A stretch of 64,000 nt of DNA, from assembly GCA_021186555.1 (NCBI GenBank), contig JAJKFL010000014.1, positions 34,282,033-34,346,032 on the forward strand, read 5' to 3'. The DNA is from Reticulitermes speratus. Taxonomy: Eukaryota; Arthropoda; Insecta; Blattodea; Rhinotermitidae. The position numbers were made by a program, and so were the translations under genes. Each line of letters opens with the position of its first letter. The stretch's first letter is position 1. The notes beneath the pieces are model-generated. The model worked only from the letters and a program-made list of their open reading frames with translations, made no database searches and was not told where the DNA came from. Shown in pieces: positions 1 to 12,900 of the stretch.

Positions 1-776
1 AACTACTGTGTGAAAAGCTAATGTAGCTTCTTGTGCTGCTAACTGTCTTTCCATTTCACCAACACTTTTTGCCTGCAGATAATTGCTTATTGTATTCTTT
101 GATGCCCTGCTTCCCACAACCATTTTATGTTTCTTTGTTTTCACACAATTCAAATTATGTGACTGGCCTCCATGTGCAATACAAAATTGTGCACTACAAA
201 GTGTGTGTTATGCATTTTCACCTTGTCTTCTGATGAATGGAAATTTACTTCTTATGCTGTCACTAATGAACACTTTCTTTTCACATTATGACCCTGATGG
301 CAATTCATAAATAAATCGACCACTCATGTTAACAAAGACCATATCTCCATCTTCACCACCTGAACCAGACAACGTGAGAAGAATGGAAGAACACATGCTA
401 CAATTTCACCAAATTGCCAACATTACCAAGCAAATGCCTGATCAATTTCTGCTGCCACACGTATGAAACCAAGACAACAAATCTTTAACTCGCTAATCAC
501 GTGGGTCATGGAAAAACTGCATTATTGCAGTGACACAAATGGTAAAACTACCACATTAAAAAGCGGGACATTTGTGTGTCCCAAATAAAGTTCTTGAGAC
601 ACCAGCACATTTCTTTTAAAAAAGAGACTGTCCCAGTAAAATTGGGGCGAATATCAACTCTACGTAAGACCCATGCCTGCACAAAACAGTGAAATTATGT
701 GTAACACTATCACTTTCTTTCATACTTCTGCATGACAGACATGTTGACTAATCACATGCCTGTATAGATTCCTCAC
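1..776. other. Intron 3' of the last visible RhoGEF exon; nothing recognised
   Basis: AT-rich DNA with only short chance ORFs on both strands. I see no exon with splice sites in a compatible phase and no clear repeat ends. Confidence 0.6.
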
Positions 777-984
777 CTGCAGTCTCTGCAGCTCTGCCTT
801 CTTCTCCTCTACATACTTCTCCTCAGCATCCTTCTCCCGCTGCCATGCCTCCTTCTCCTGTGTGAGTCTGTCCTGCAGGTTACGCAATTCCTCCAGCTGC
901 TGGTTGTGCCTGTATGCAGGACGGCGTTCACGCCCATCATCCTGAATCAGCTGGGACTTGTACGCTGACAGCTGAGCCTGAAGA
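777..984 (-). CDS. RhoGEF exon 14 of window (coiled coil)
   Basis: 208 bp, entering with one base (completing Ser) and leaving in phase 0, GTGTCAG acceptor and GTGAGG donor. It reads LQAQLSAYKSQLIQDDGRER, then a long charged helix with LEELRNLQDRLTQEKEAWQR and EKYVEEKKAELQRLQ. This is the C-terminal coiled coil of ARHGEF2/28-type proteins, used for oligomerisation or cytoskeletal binding in the family. At least one further exon lies beyond the window. Confidence 0.9.
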
Positions 985-3900
985 CTGACACAAAAAACAG
1001 AGATGTCCTAAGGAAATAGTCACAGAGAAGAAACAGCAGCTAATTACCAATAACCATCTTATAAAAAAACTGCCCATGGGAAGTTTCAAAGCCAGAACTG
1101 AAGAAAATTAAGAAAGATGGAAAACATTTATCATTCCTGTAAAAGAAATTTATATAGGTGACAAAAAAATTCAAGTTACTTTGAAACAGAAACAAAAAAA
1201 ATTAAACAGAGTATGATGAGAGATATGGAAACACAATATAATTGAAGAGAAGAAATTACTGTATTTACCCAAATGCAAGATGACTCTAATCTAAGATGAT
1301 CCCCCAGATAAAAAACATCTGCCAAGAGAAAATGTATCTATCCAAATCTAAGACAACACCCAAAAATAAAAGTCTGCTAAGAAAAAATATTTTACTGTTA
1401 ATTTCATACACTTAATACACAAAGCATGTCAGATTGTATCTGTCTCTACCAATTAGTGTCACTGTCTCCATCTTCACAGGCACTGCCTTCATCTTCCTCA
1501 CACTCACTCCTACATTCCCATCCTCTTCACTGCCATTCCACGACATATCATCATCAGGCTCATCCATTGCATTGCATATTCACCACATCTTAAAACCCTT
1601 CACAATCACTTCTGGTGAGATGCGCGCCATGCTGTAATGATCCAAACTGACTAAACAATACATTCATATTTCTTGGTTTATAAACTTACTTGAACCCATG
1701 AAGAAAATTCAAAATGTTCTCCATACACAGTGTTAGTGCTGTTAGAATTTTAAATATGTGTGTTGTGGATTTTTGCATTGTGTCTGTGGTCTGATCAGTA
1801 TGAGTTCATAGCTCTTTTTATGGTTTTTAATTTGTGGATGGGTACAGGTTTTATTTTTGATTCTTTTAGTTAATTTTTAAATGGCCATTTTTCTGTTACT
1901 ACTCTTGGACTAGATCTGTTCTCAGGTGCATATCTCAACACGTTTACTGTTCCTGTAGTACCCAGTGACTCGGAATATATTTTGAGCACTCTGGTTCGGC
2001 GCCTCATACATGAATTTAGGACGGCCTCACATACTTAAGCACCACATTTAAGGAAAAAACCTCGTCTTGCATTCAAGTAAATATGGTATTGTTTTAGTTT
2101 ACAAAAAATATAAGACTATGTGGAAAAACTAGAAATGAGTGGCAGTGGTAATCATGGTTTAAACATCTTGCTCTGTACAGTGTCTCTTTTGAATATGATA
2201 ATGAGCATCTTCATTCCATGTACAACAAGAAATTTCCTGGGCCAGCTGAGCTGAGCTGAGGAAAGGATATGAAAGACAGCAAGAAGAGAGGGGAAACATA
2301 TAAGAAAAGTGCTTACAGCAGCGCAAACAGGAATGAAGAAGGCTTTGTTATAAAGCAACCCATCCTGTTGCTAATACAAACGGTTTACTACCAAAACTCC
2401 CCCCCAACCCTCACCCCTCAAAACCACCACCACCACCACCATCCATGAACAACCAACCTGTGTATGGAAGTCATCTGTTGTGAGATGATGGACAGCAACT
2501 TGTAGACATAATGAGAGAGCTGTACTGCAGCCAGCTGTTGCTCCTGACCCAGCATCAATAGTGCTGGCAACTCACATGAGTTATCACAGAGGTTTGAAGT
2601 CAGCACCCCGGGAGGAATGGTGGCCATCATGGCATTGTGCCATGGCAAGTGATCCTGTGAAAAAAATAAATAAATAAATAAAATGGTCAGGGTCAATTTA
2701 AACAAGAACTCATGAAGCCTATTTTCCCATAACAGAGATTAGGCATGTGGATCTAAGTCATGTTACTATCACTACCATGTCACAAGTTCATGCATCTGTC
2801 ATGCTGGTATTGCTGGCTGTGGGAAATAAAGAAAAAGACATGGTGGGCTACAATGGCTAAGATTTCAACCCAAGTTTTCTGAAAAGCTGAAGGGGGTACA
2901 GATGCATGCATGCTGTAAGTGAAGAAAGGGTGGAGACTTTCACATTCCATAAACTGGTGTAAATTATACAAATACAGCACACACATATATAATCAGTCTC
3001 AAAAACTGGGGGGGGGTGACATTCGGTCTTATCCTTTTACAAAGTTTTCCCATTTAATGTCTAATTTGTTGAATTTTTCCAAAAATGTCTTCAGAGGGAG
3101 TTTCACATTATATACAGTGGAACCTCGTTGCATCATTCCCATTACCTTCGTTTTCCCGCATATATTGTCTGCCTTATTTGGTCCTGGAACTAGCCCCATA
3201 TAAACAACACCATTTTTTCCCGCCTCCACCGGTCCTCGAACTGTCGTTTTATCGCATCGATCATCAAAAAATCACGGTCCTGAAGCAACATTTTTCCACA
3301 TGGATAGTTTTTTTAAAAAATCGAAACAATGATTTAGTGCGCTGCGCGCACATGTATTGCTGTCTTAGTGCCGCCTGGATTGCCTGCTGCGTGTCGAACC
3401 AAATACCAGAATGACAAAATTGCCTTCACTTCTATCATTTTGGTTTTCTGCGAGATTGAGATGCATGTATATTCTTATACAAGATCTTCGAAAGACTCGG
3501 GAAAAGTTACTGTTTTACTTTGTGTTAACAGTGATAGAACTGACAAAGTGCCGATTGTTATTGGAAAATCTCCGAAACCGCGATGTTTCAAGAGTATAAA
3601 AAAATTCCCTCCAAATACCAGACGAACAATAAAGCGTGGATGACCACAGACATTTTTTCTTCATTTCTGCGTTCATTAGACGCAAGTATACGTGAGCAAA
3701 ACAGGAACATTCTCCTCTTTGTAAACAATTGTGCCACACATCCACAGTATACATCGTTTCTAAGAAATGTAAAAGTCATACGGTACCCGGCAAATTGTAC
3801 AAGTGTGGTCCAGCCCCTTGATTTAGGGGTAATAAAGTGTTATAAGCAGCTTTTTAGAAAACACAACATGCAAACACCTGCTTGCTTAATGGATGCAGGC

Positions 3901-6900
3901 AAAGATACGAAAAATAAATAAACGTGTTGGAAGCCTTGCACTACACTGTGGCAGCCTTGCAACAAGTAACCCAGCAGACAAATGAAAATTGTTTTCGGAA
4001 AGCTGGTTATGTGCAGGGACAATCTTCAGGTGATAGTGACGTCGTATTGACCAACGATGACGACGATTTCCGCCAAGACTGGGAAAAGTTCAGTGGCATG
4101 AACAAAGATAAATTCGAGGACTATGTCTCTGTGGACAGTCACGTGGCAACCACTGGTGTAGAAACAGTGCAGGAGCTGTGCGTGAGCCTCGTGGCATCCG
4201 CGAGTGTGGAGGGGGAAGAAGGAGGAGAAGAAGAAGATGACGAACCCGAAGTTGTGCCAAACTTTGCCAAGACGCATGAAGTGCTGATGAAAGTAAAAGC
4301 TTTCTTTTATGCGCACAGCACGAGTAACAGTGATCGTAAAAGTGTTCTAGGCCTTGAAAAATCGTACTTTGAATTGAGGCGTAAAGTTTGCACAAAATAA
4401 ATGTCAATCAAAGATTTTTTCAGCAAGAAGTAACAATAATCATTAAATTGTTCTTATCTATAATTTTTAATGGTTTCCCGGTACTATTATTTTCCCCTAT
4501 GTATCATTTTTGTTTTCCATCCCCCTGAAAAACGATGCATCGAGGTTTTACTGTATATCTGTCGATCAATATTCCATTAATTATAGCTGTGACTAATAGT
4601 GATTACTTTATGCATTAAAAGATTACCAGGCAATTAAAAGGTTTGTCCACCAATCACTTCTACAATGTACAACTAATTATGGTCACACAATGACTACACT
4701 ACACAGAAAAATGGAGAATGCTGATTGAAAGGATTTTAAATACAATAGAAGGACTGCAATTATATAACATCCCTTTGGCACCATATGTTATGTATATTTA
4801 ATGCATAATGTGACGCTCAAAATACCAAGTGTTCTGCACATCAGTAAGGACATTTAATTCTGGTGCCAAAGGGATAATTAATAATAATACTACAGCCATG
4901 GTGTTCTAGGGGAAAAAGTCTGTTTGAAAAAAGATAAGACTTGGATCAAGAAGCAGAAGACATGCAATTCAGCTCACCAGAGGCAGTTTGCGAATAGCAG
5001 CATCTTCTTTACTTCTAGCATCTGGCTCACAAGCAGAATAGTGTGAGTGGTCACGGTTCCCTTTTGGTTGATGTTTCTTCACAACACCTGTAACTGAAGG
5101 TAGTCTTGATGGGTGTTCTTATTGTTCAGAGATGTTATGCAGAATACTGGACTGTCAATCCATCAAAAGTTTGTGAAAAATGTGTATAACTGAATTCTAA
5201 CATACCTGTATCTTTCAGTTAGTCACTGTCAGCAGATGGCTATTACAATGCAATGATATGGATCAAGAACATGTTAAAAAATTTGTGAGACCGAATTCAG
5301 CAACATTTGTGTAGTTGAGATGTGCAACTTGGAAGGGGAGGAGGAAAAGCATAAGACAAGTATTCACTCACACAGACACAAAGAAACAAACACACAAACA
5401 CCTTTTACTGTAGCTGCTGGTAACTGGTCTTTATTAGCATTATCAAAACCTCCAAATGTCTCTGCACGTTTTGGGAGTGTGGGTGAAATGTAGGCTTCAC
5501 TCTGATGTTCTCCAACAGAACTTACACTACGAGACAAGTTTGTTCCTGGAGCATAGAGTGAGCTTGCCAAGCTGTTCACTTCCTGCAATCACAAAACAAA
5601 AAATTACCAGTCTATCACACAAACTAACAAACATTCTGCCCAATACACAACATACATGGTAATAACCCATCATTTAAACAACATATTACTCTGCATGAAA
5701 TGTCTGGAAAGAATGGGGTCTGATACAGTTCCTCATAAGATGGTCAAAGACGAATCAAGAGAAAATCTTTTCATTCTTAGACACTAAAAAGTAGGGGACC
5801 TGATGGTGTCTCCCATTCAGAGGGTTCTTAGTTTCTCTACACCTTTTTTACTCAAAGGTTTACCACTTCATCTGTACCAAAAATAAAGCTTTTAGAATGT
5901 AAAGAATACCTGGGCCCACCCTCTTGCACCTACGGTTCAGAGTCCATGTTAAGCTATAGGTCCCTTCACCAACCATCACTCTCATGATAAATTTATCATT
6001 CGAGATATCAGAATGTCCTATATGGGTGCCTCAGTATCTTAGGAGATACCAAGAAGGAACTGAAAAGTCACACAGGTACAACAAGCATTCCTGTACAAGA
6101 TACTAGAAGGGGTGCAGACTGTACAAGAAAGGAAGGAAGAAAGGAAAGTAAGAAGAAAAGAAAGGAGGAAAGAAAGGAAGAAAAGAAAGAACGAAAGGAA
6201 GAAAGAAATGAATGGGTAACACTTGAGACGAAAAACACACACACATGTGCGCGCGCACGCACACGCACGCATGCTCGCATGCGCACACAGATTTCGCAGG
6301 AAAATAAAAAAATAAACTACTTTGTAGACCTAGGCTTAGACGGGAGGATAACACTACAGTGGATCCTGAGTAGAAATATGGCGGGGAATCACCTGGCTGA
6401 ACATTGGTCCAGCTAGGTCCAAGAATACAGTAAGGAAGCTTTTGAGTTCCTTTAATATGATGAACTTCTTGAGCAGGTGAGTCACTAACAGCTTTTCAGG
6501 AAGGAGAGTAAGAGTTGGAAGCAGTTATAACAGTAGGTCAGCAAGCCAGTTGGAGACAACACATATGTTTAACCATGATCACAACATTACATAGCTGACT
6601 GCTGCTACAAAATTATACACACTTTTGACACAATATATACACCTCAGTATTCATGGTGTATCATGTGAGTGCAGTCTAAAGTACTACCATTCTTTGCAGA
6701 CATCTTGCAACAGTCTGTATGCATGCATACGCACATGCACACATATGCCATTTTGTCTTCCTACTCACATTCCTTCAGAATACTGGTACGTTTCATACAC
6801 CACTTGTAATAGTTATTTGTATTAAAACCTTGCATTTAATTTATATCATAACTGACAGTAATTATTTCAATACACATGATCAATCAGAAAAGATGCTTAA

Positions 6901-9900
6901 TTTTAACTTGCATATTTTTTATATATGGCATCCACACCGTAACTCATGAGCAAATTAATTTCAAAATCAAGCAAAGTTATGAATATGAAAACATCATGTC
7001 AGTCGAACCTGTGCACTGTATTCACTTCTCTACAAAATCACCATCCTGAATGATGCACTTTTGCCACTGTTTTATAATTGTGAGATCACCATTTCAACAA
7101 TATGTGAATTCTTCTTTTTCTTGGGCAATGTTGAGTGATGCCATTCCATGATCTGTCATTTTGTTTCTAGATCAAGGTGATAAAACCAGGTTTCATCACC
7201 CATTACATTGATGTGAATGAAGAAAGTCATCACCTTCAACAGTGTACCCCTCCAGCAACTGTGAGGAAACATATTTTTGCTGACATTTGTGCTCCTCCAT
7301 CAGCAAGGAAGAAACACAGCAGACACAAACTTTCCAGTATCCTGAACTTTCATCATCTCCTGGATGACAGAGTGCCAAAATCTGATCTCTGCTGCCACTT
7401 CGTTAACTGTTACATGTGGATTCTGTCTGATGAGCTCATCAACTTTTTTTTTTTTGTTTCTCTCGGTACAGGCAGTTTGCGGGCAACCACTACAGGGCTG
7501 ACAGGCCAGGTCACTGTTCCAGTTTTTAAAATACTTTACCAATCATCTAACACTACTGGTGCCCATGAAGGTGTCACCATATGTACGCTAAAGTCGTGCA
7601 TGAATATCTGATGCTGGGATTTCCTCCTTAATAAGAAATTCTATTGTTGTGTATTTCCAAAACAACATATTGTCACATCTCGTGCACTGCAATATTGCCT
7701 GACATTTGTTCATATTTCCGCAATGCTCATGACTTTGGAATGACCTTTGTAATTATCATACAGAAATGATTTTGGTGTTAAACAGCACAGTTGACCTGGA
7801 ACAATAATCTCTGAATGGAAAATATGTTCAGTACATGGGGATCATTGTAGTCAATGTTGAAAACTCTGCTCAAAGTGTGCAGTGATTCTGATAATACATG
7901 AATTTCTTTTTCAGTTAAAAACACACAGCGTGTGGGATACTTCTGTACCTTCTAGGTGCCCTGATAAATATTAACCACAGAAGTTTAAATTGACAGAATA
8001 TGGCAGCCAAAACCATTTGTAACCAAACCATACCAGGACGCAATCTGAGATACGTGTAACACACTTGCCAACATGATTAAGGGCATTCAGCATTGCATTT
8101 GTTGCCTGTGGCTCAGTCTCATCCCGCGAGAAGAAAATTTCTTTTGGCTGAAAAACCATGCTATGGGAAAAGGGAGGAAGTTTTCTTGGCGGACATCCCA
8201 GTAACATTCAGCTGTGTGTACGAACAAGAAAAATTGGACCAGCAATTCCTGTGGCTAAAACAGTGCACCAGCCTGTCCACTGTGGCCCAAATATGATTAC
8301 TCTGCTTGTTAATGTAAACATGGAAAGGAAAATGGGCTTTGTCTGTAAACCAGATGTTTCAAAGTACTGCAACAGGATTTCCTTAAAAAGATCAAAGAAA
8401 TGGACCGGAAAAATAAACTTTGAACCATGTTTGGTGAGTTTGCTGAGGCTCTCAAGTATTCGGATCTTACCCACAAAAACTTCAAAGTCTTTTCTTAGGA
8501 ACTTACTAGTTGATGGTGGCAATAATACAGACACTTCACACATATCGAAGAACTTCTCCGACATGTGTAACATTGTTCACCAATCTCACCATTTTAACCA
8601 CAACAATAACGCCCTTCTTAACATCCGTCACAGCATCTGTACTTTCAAACACCTAGATCCATGTGTCTACTGATGACCCTCTTGTATGCACACTATTTTC
8701 TTTAACAATGATTCAGGAAGTTACCACCAGCATCGACACATTCTCCTAAGCCGACACTAAAAATTATCAACAAATTATTTATGTCCAGTGTTCCAACTAA
8801 TACATGCATTTTAAACTACAGTACCCTCTTTAAACCCTCTATATCACACCAGACATAAAACCACATTACTGTAGCAGCTGACTGCACAGAGCAAATATAC
8901 CCCCTGGCACTGTGCATGCATATGCAACATGTCATTGTAATCACTCCAAACAACAGTCAGTATGAATGTACAGGCCTGTATGAGAATTCACCAATGACTA
9001 TGGGATGTGTAAGACAAACCTATGGACAGTGAAATTACTGCCAGACACCACTGTGAACATACAGGAAACACACGTACAGATTCATGTTTGTTGGCCTCAA
9101 GAAAATACCATTTCCCAGTGTCCCATTACATCATTGTGTTGTTAATTTTTGTATTTACTGTATACGAACGGATTTACCATATTTATTTAGACTGTAAAAG
9201 ATTTATTTGTTAAGAAATATCCACAAATAAGAGGAAATATTGCTTAAGCCACGATGGTTGCAAAAACCTTGAAATATTTATAGTTCTCTTAAGGCAGCTG
9301 TTCTTAGGCAGTTGTTTCACAAAATATCACAGTATGATAGTGATTTCTGAAGATATTTCAAAATGCCCTGCTTATCTCATCAACCCTTCCACAATATCCA
9401 CACACCCTTAGCCTGATTATTTCATCAGTGTATTGCTATTTGAAGATGAACAGCAGTAGAGTGCTATTATTATTATGTACACTAACGTGGGCCACATTTT
9501 CTGGTACACCATTAGACAGGCTTCATAACTCCAGTTCGGTGTAATATACGTGGTACAACCCAAAAGTTCCCGAAATTTGAAAACCGCTTGTAGCACAGTT
9601 GTGGGCCTCTAGGTATCGCGAGCTGTACCCTTTGTGAACCAGTCTGCCAAGTGGCGTTGTGCTGTGTTGACGTGTGTGTTTTTTCTGTGCATTTTTTTAA
9701 CGTTGTGTTAGTGCTGTTTTGCGATTGCACCGACCTGCCAAAATGACTGATGTGAAGGAGCAACGGATTTGCATCAAATTCTGCTTCAAACTCAGCAAGA
9801 CGGCAGCAGAAACTCACCAGATGCTTAAAGAAGCATTTGGTGATCATGCCCTAGGCCAAACGCAAACCTACGAATGGTTTAAGCGTTTCAAGAACGGGCA

Positions 9901-12900
9901 GATGTCAGTCGATGATGACGAGCGGTCAGGACGACCTTCGAATGGAACCACTACCGAAAATGTGGCAAAAGTGCGAGAGACTATCCGGGAAGACCGAAGA
10001 CGTACGATTCACAACGTTTGCAACATTGTCGGACTGTCGTATGTAACGTGCCAGCCAATTTTGTCGGATGAGCTCAACATGCGGCGCATTGCAGCAAAAT
10101 TTGTGCCAAAGCTGCTGAGCAATGATCAAAAGGAACACCGCATTGCTGTCTGCACTGAGCTGAAGGAACACGCCGAAAACGACCCCAACTTCATCTCCAA
10201 CATGACGAAACTTGGGTGTTTGGGTACGACCATGAGACGAAGCAGCAGTCGTCTCTTTGGAAGACTCCGACTTCACCGCGACCGAAGAAAGCACGACAAG
10301 TGTGGAGCAATGTGAAATCAATGTTGATTTGCTTTTTTGACATTGAAGGCATCGTGCATCAGGAATTTGTTCCAGCAGGACAGACGGTGAATGGAAAATT
10401 CTATTGTGACGTTCTGAGGCGATTGAGGGGAAACATCCGGCGCAAACGTCCAGACAAGTGGCACAACAACTCCTGGGTCCTGCACCATGACAACACTCCG
10501 GCTCACGCGTCGCTCGTTGTGCGGCAGTTTTTGGCTTCTACGAACACGACAGTCATCCCCCACCCTCCCTACTCACAGGACCTCGCCCCCTGTGATTTTT
10601 TCCTTTTCCCAAAAATGAAATTGAAGCTCAAGGGGCGACGTTTTGACAGCATTGAAGAGATCCAGAACGAATCGCAGGACGTGATGAAGACGCTGACGCG
10701 AAATGACTTCCAGCAGTGCTTCCGATCATGGAAATCCCGCTGGATTCGCTGCATTAATGCAGAAGGGGACTACTTCGAAGGGGATGGAGGCAAATAAAAA
10801 TTTCGGTAAGTGGTTAAGCTGCGGCATTCAAATTTCGGGAACTTTTGGGTTGCACCATGTAGCTTGAAGCCAGGACTAACAGGCCCACACTGTACTGCGT
10901 ATTTTTTAATTTTGCCATTTCTTTGTTTTTAGTGGAACATACATATCACTGAATTCACTTTTCTTCCCAGGACAAATGCTCCTGGTGCATATGGCAAGCC
11001 AAGTCAGTTGGCCAGTAAAAGGGGTCCGTGAGTGGAGGCACCCTTCCCCTCCTGTATTAGGTTTCTGCATAATGCAAATCTGAAATGTGACTGTGATAAT
11101 TTTTATCACAAAAGATGAAAAGGATAAAACTATTTAAAACAGAAAGGCAATGGAGGCAAAAAAGCAACTTCTAAGTCCAGCTTCAGGTCTGTCTGCAAAG
11201 TGTCTGTTATGCAGTCAGATGGGGGCGCCTGCTACACCAGTCTTGTATTACAGCTGGTTTCAAAGCATTTCCATGCATATCACAGATATTACTCCCTGCT
11301 GGAGGATGATGCATATTGATATGAGTATGTGTATTGCCATCAAACATATCAAACCTTTATTCATTCATCAGTGAATGCTAAATGTTTTGGTCTTACAGAC
11401 CATCAGCAATAAAATACATGATTTAAAACATAAATATGTGTGCACAGAAATGTTTAGAAATTTGCAAGATCTCAAAAATTTTTATAAACTTTTTTCAAGC
11501 TGACATAGCATTAAACTGTATATATCTAATACTTCTCATATACACCTCTTCTTTGTTAAAATTGTGTTGATTCTTTCTTATTTGGTGGGCTTGAATATTC
11601 AGTTACGTGATGTACTGTGTTTTTCTCCTGTTTTGGCATAAGCGTGATCTCTCTTGAACCCAATAGGTACTTGTTATATACGAGGGTTATCCAGAAAGTA
11701 AAGATACAAACTTCGTTTTTCACCTCTTTTTTTTTTTTTTGTTTTTCACGAAAGGGGGTTCTTCTGGTTGATTTTATGCCTCACAGGACCACCAGAAACT
11801 CTGCGGCATATTGTGAAACACTGAAAAGGCTTAGACGTGCAATTCAGAACAGAAGACGAGGGATGCTGACACGCGGCGTCACCTTACTGCACGACAACGC
11901 AAGGCCGCACACCGCTAGAGCAAAGCAGCAGTTGTTGCAGAGTTTCAACTGGGAAGTTTTAGACCATCCCGCTCACAGCCCAGACCTCGCTCCCAGCGAT
12001 TTCCATTTGTTTTTGCACTTAAAGAAACATCTGGCCAGCCAGAAGTTTCACGAAGACAAAGAGGTGAAAAACGAAGTCACTGCATGGTTGCGTGCACTGG
12101 CGGCGGAGCTCTATGACATCGGAATACAAAACCTCATACCCAGGCTAAACAATTGCCTTGACAAAGGTGGTGATTATGTTGAAAAATAGCTAAAGGTATG
12201 TGTTAAGAGTTTTTTTCACTCAATTTTGATAATAACTATTTTTAAAAAATGTTATTACGTTTGTATCTTTACTTTCTGGACATCCTACATAGTTTTTTAT
12301 ATTTATTAACATTCAGTGTTTACTTATTAGGTGGCATCAATGACCATAGTCTCTGTGCATTATAGGTGTTTGCTTTCGCCCCAAAACAGGGAGAAAAATA
12401 CACAACATACTAGGCAACTGAATTTCAAGCCAACCAAGTAAGAAAGAATTGACATACAGTTTAACACTACGTCAACTTAAGAAAAAGTCTCTAAAAATTT
12501 TTGTCACATCTCGCAAATTTCTAAACATTTCTATGCACACATACTTATGTTTTAAATCATATACAGTGGAATCTCGTTGCATCATTCCCGTTACCTTCGT
12601 TTTCCCGCATATATTGTCTGCCTTATTTGGTCTCGGAACTAGCCCCATATAAATAACACTATTTTTTTCCCGCCTCCATCGGCCCTCGAACTGTCGTTTT
12701 ATCGCATCGATCATCAAAAAATCAGTCCTGATGCAACAATTTTCCACATGGATAGTTTTTTTTAAAACTCGAAAAGATGGGCATGAACAAAGATATATTT
12801 GATGACTACGTCTCTGTGGACAGTCACGTGGCAACCAGTGGTGTAGAAACAGTGCAGGAGCTGTGCGAGAGCCTCGTAGCGTCCGGGAGTGTGGAGGGGG

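Noticed and set aside
6039..6354. Three Ser/Phe/Leu-rich minus-strand frames
   Set aside because: Translation of the GGAA/GAAA microsatellite and CA tract.
7177..7611. 144-codon plus-strand frame
   Set aside because: Antisense of the mariner relic, which has recognisable motifs on the minus strand.
8158..8673. 171-codon plus-strand frame
   Set aside because: Antisense to the IS630/mariner-type relic over its first half; the rest has no recognisable motif.
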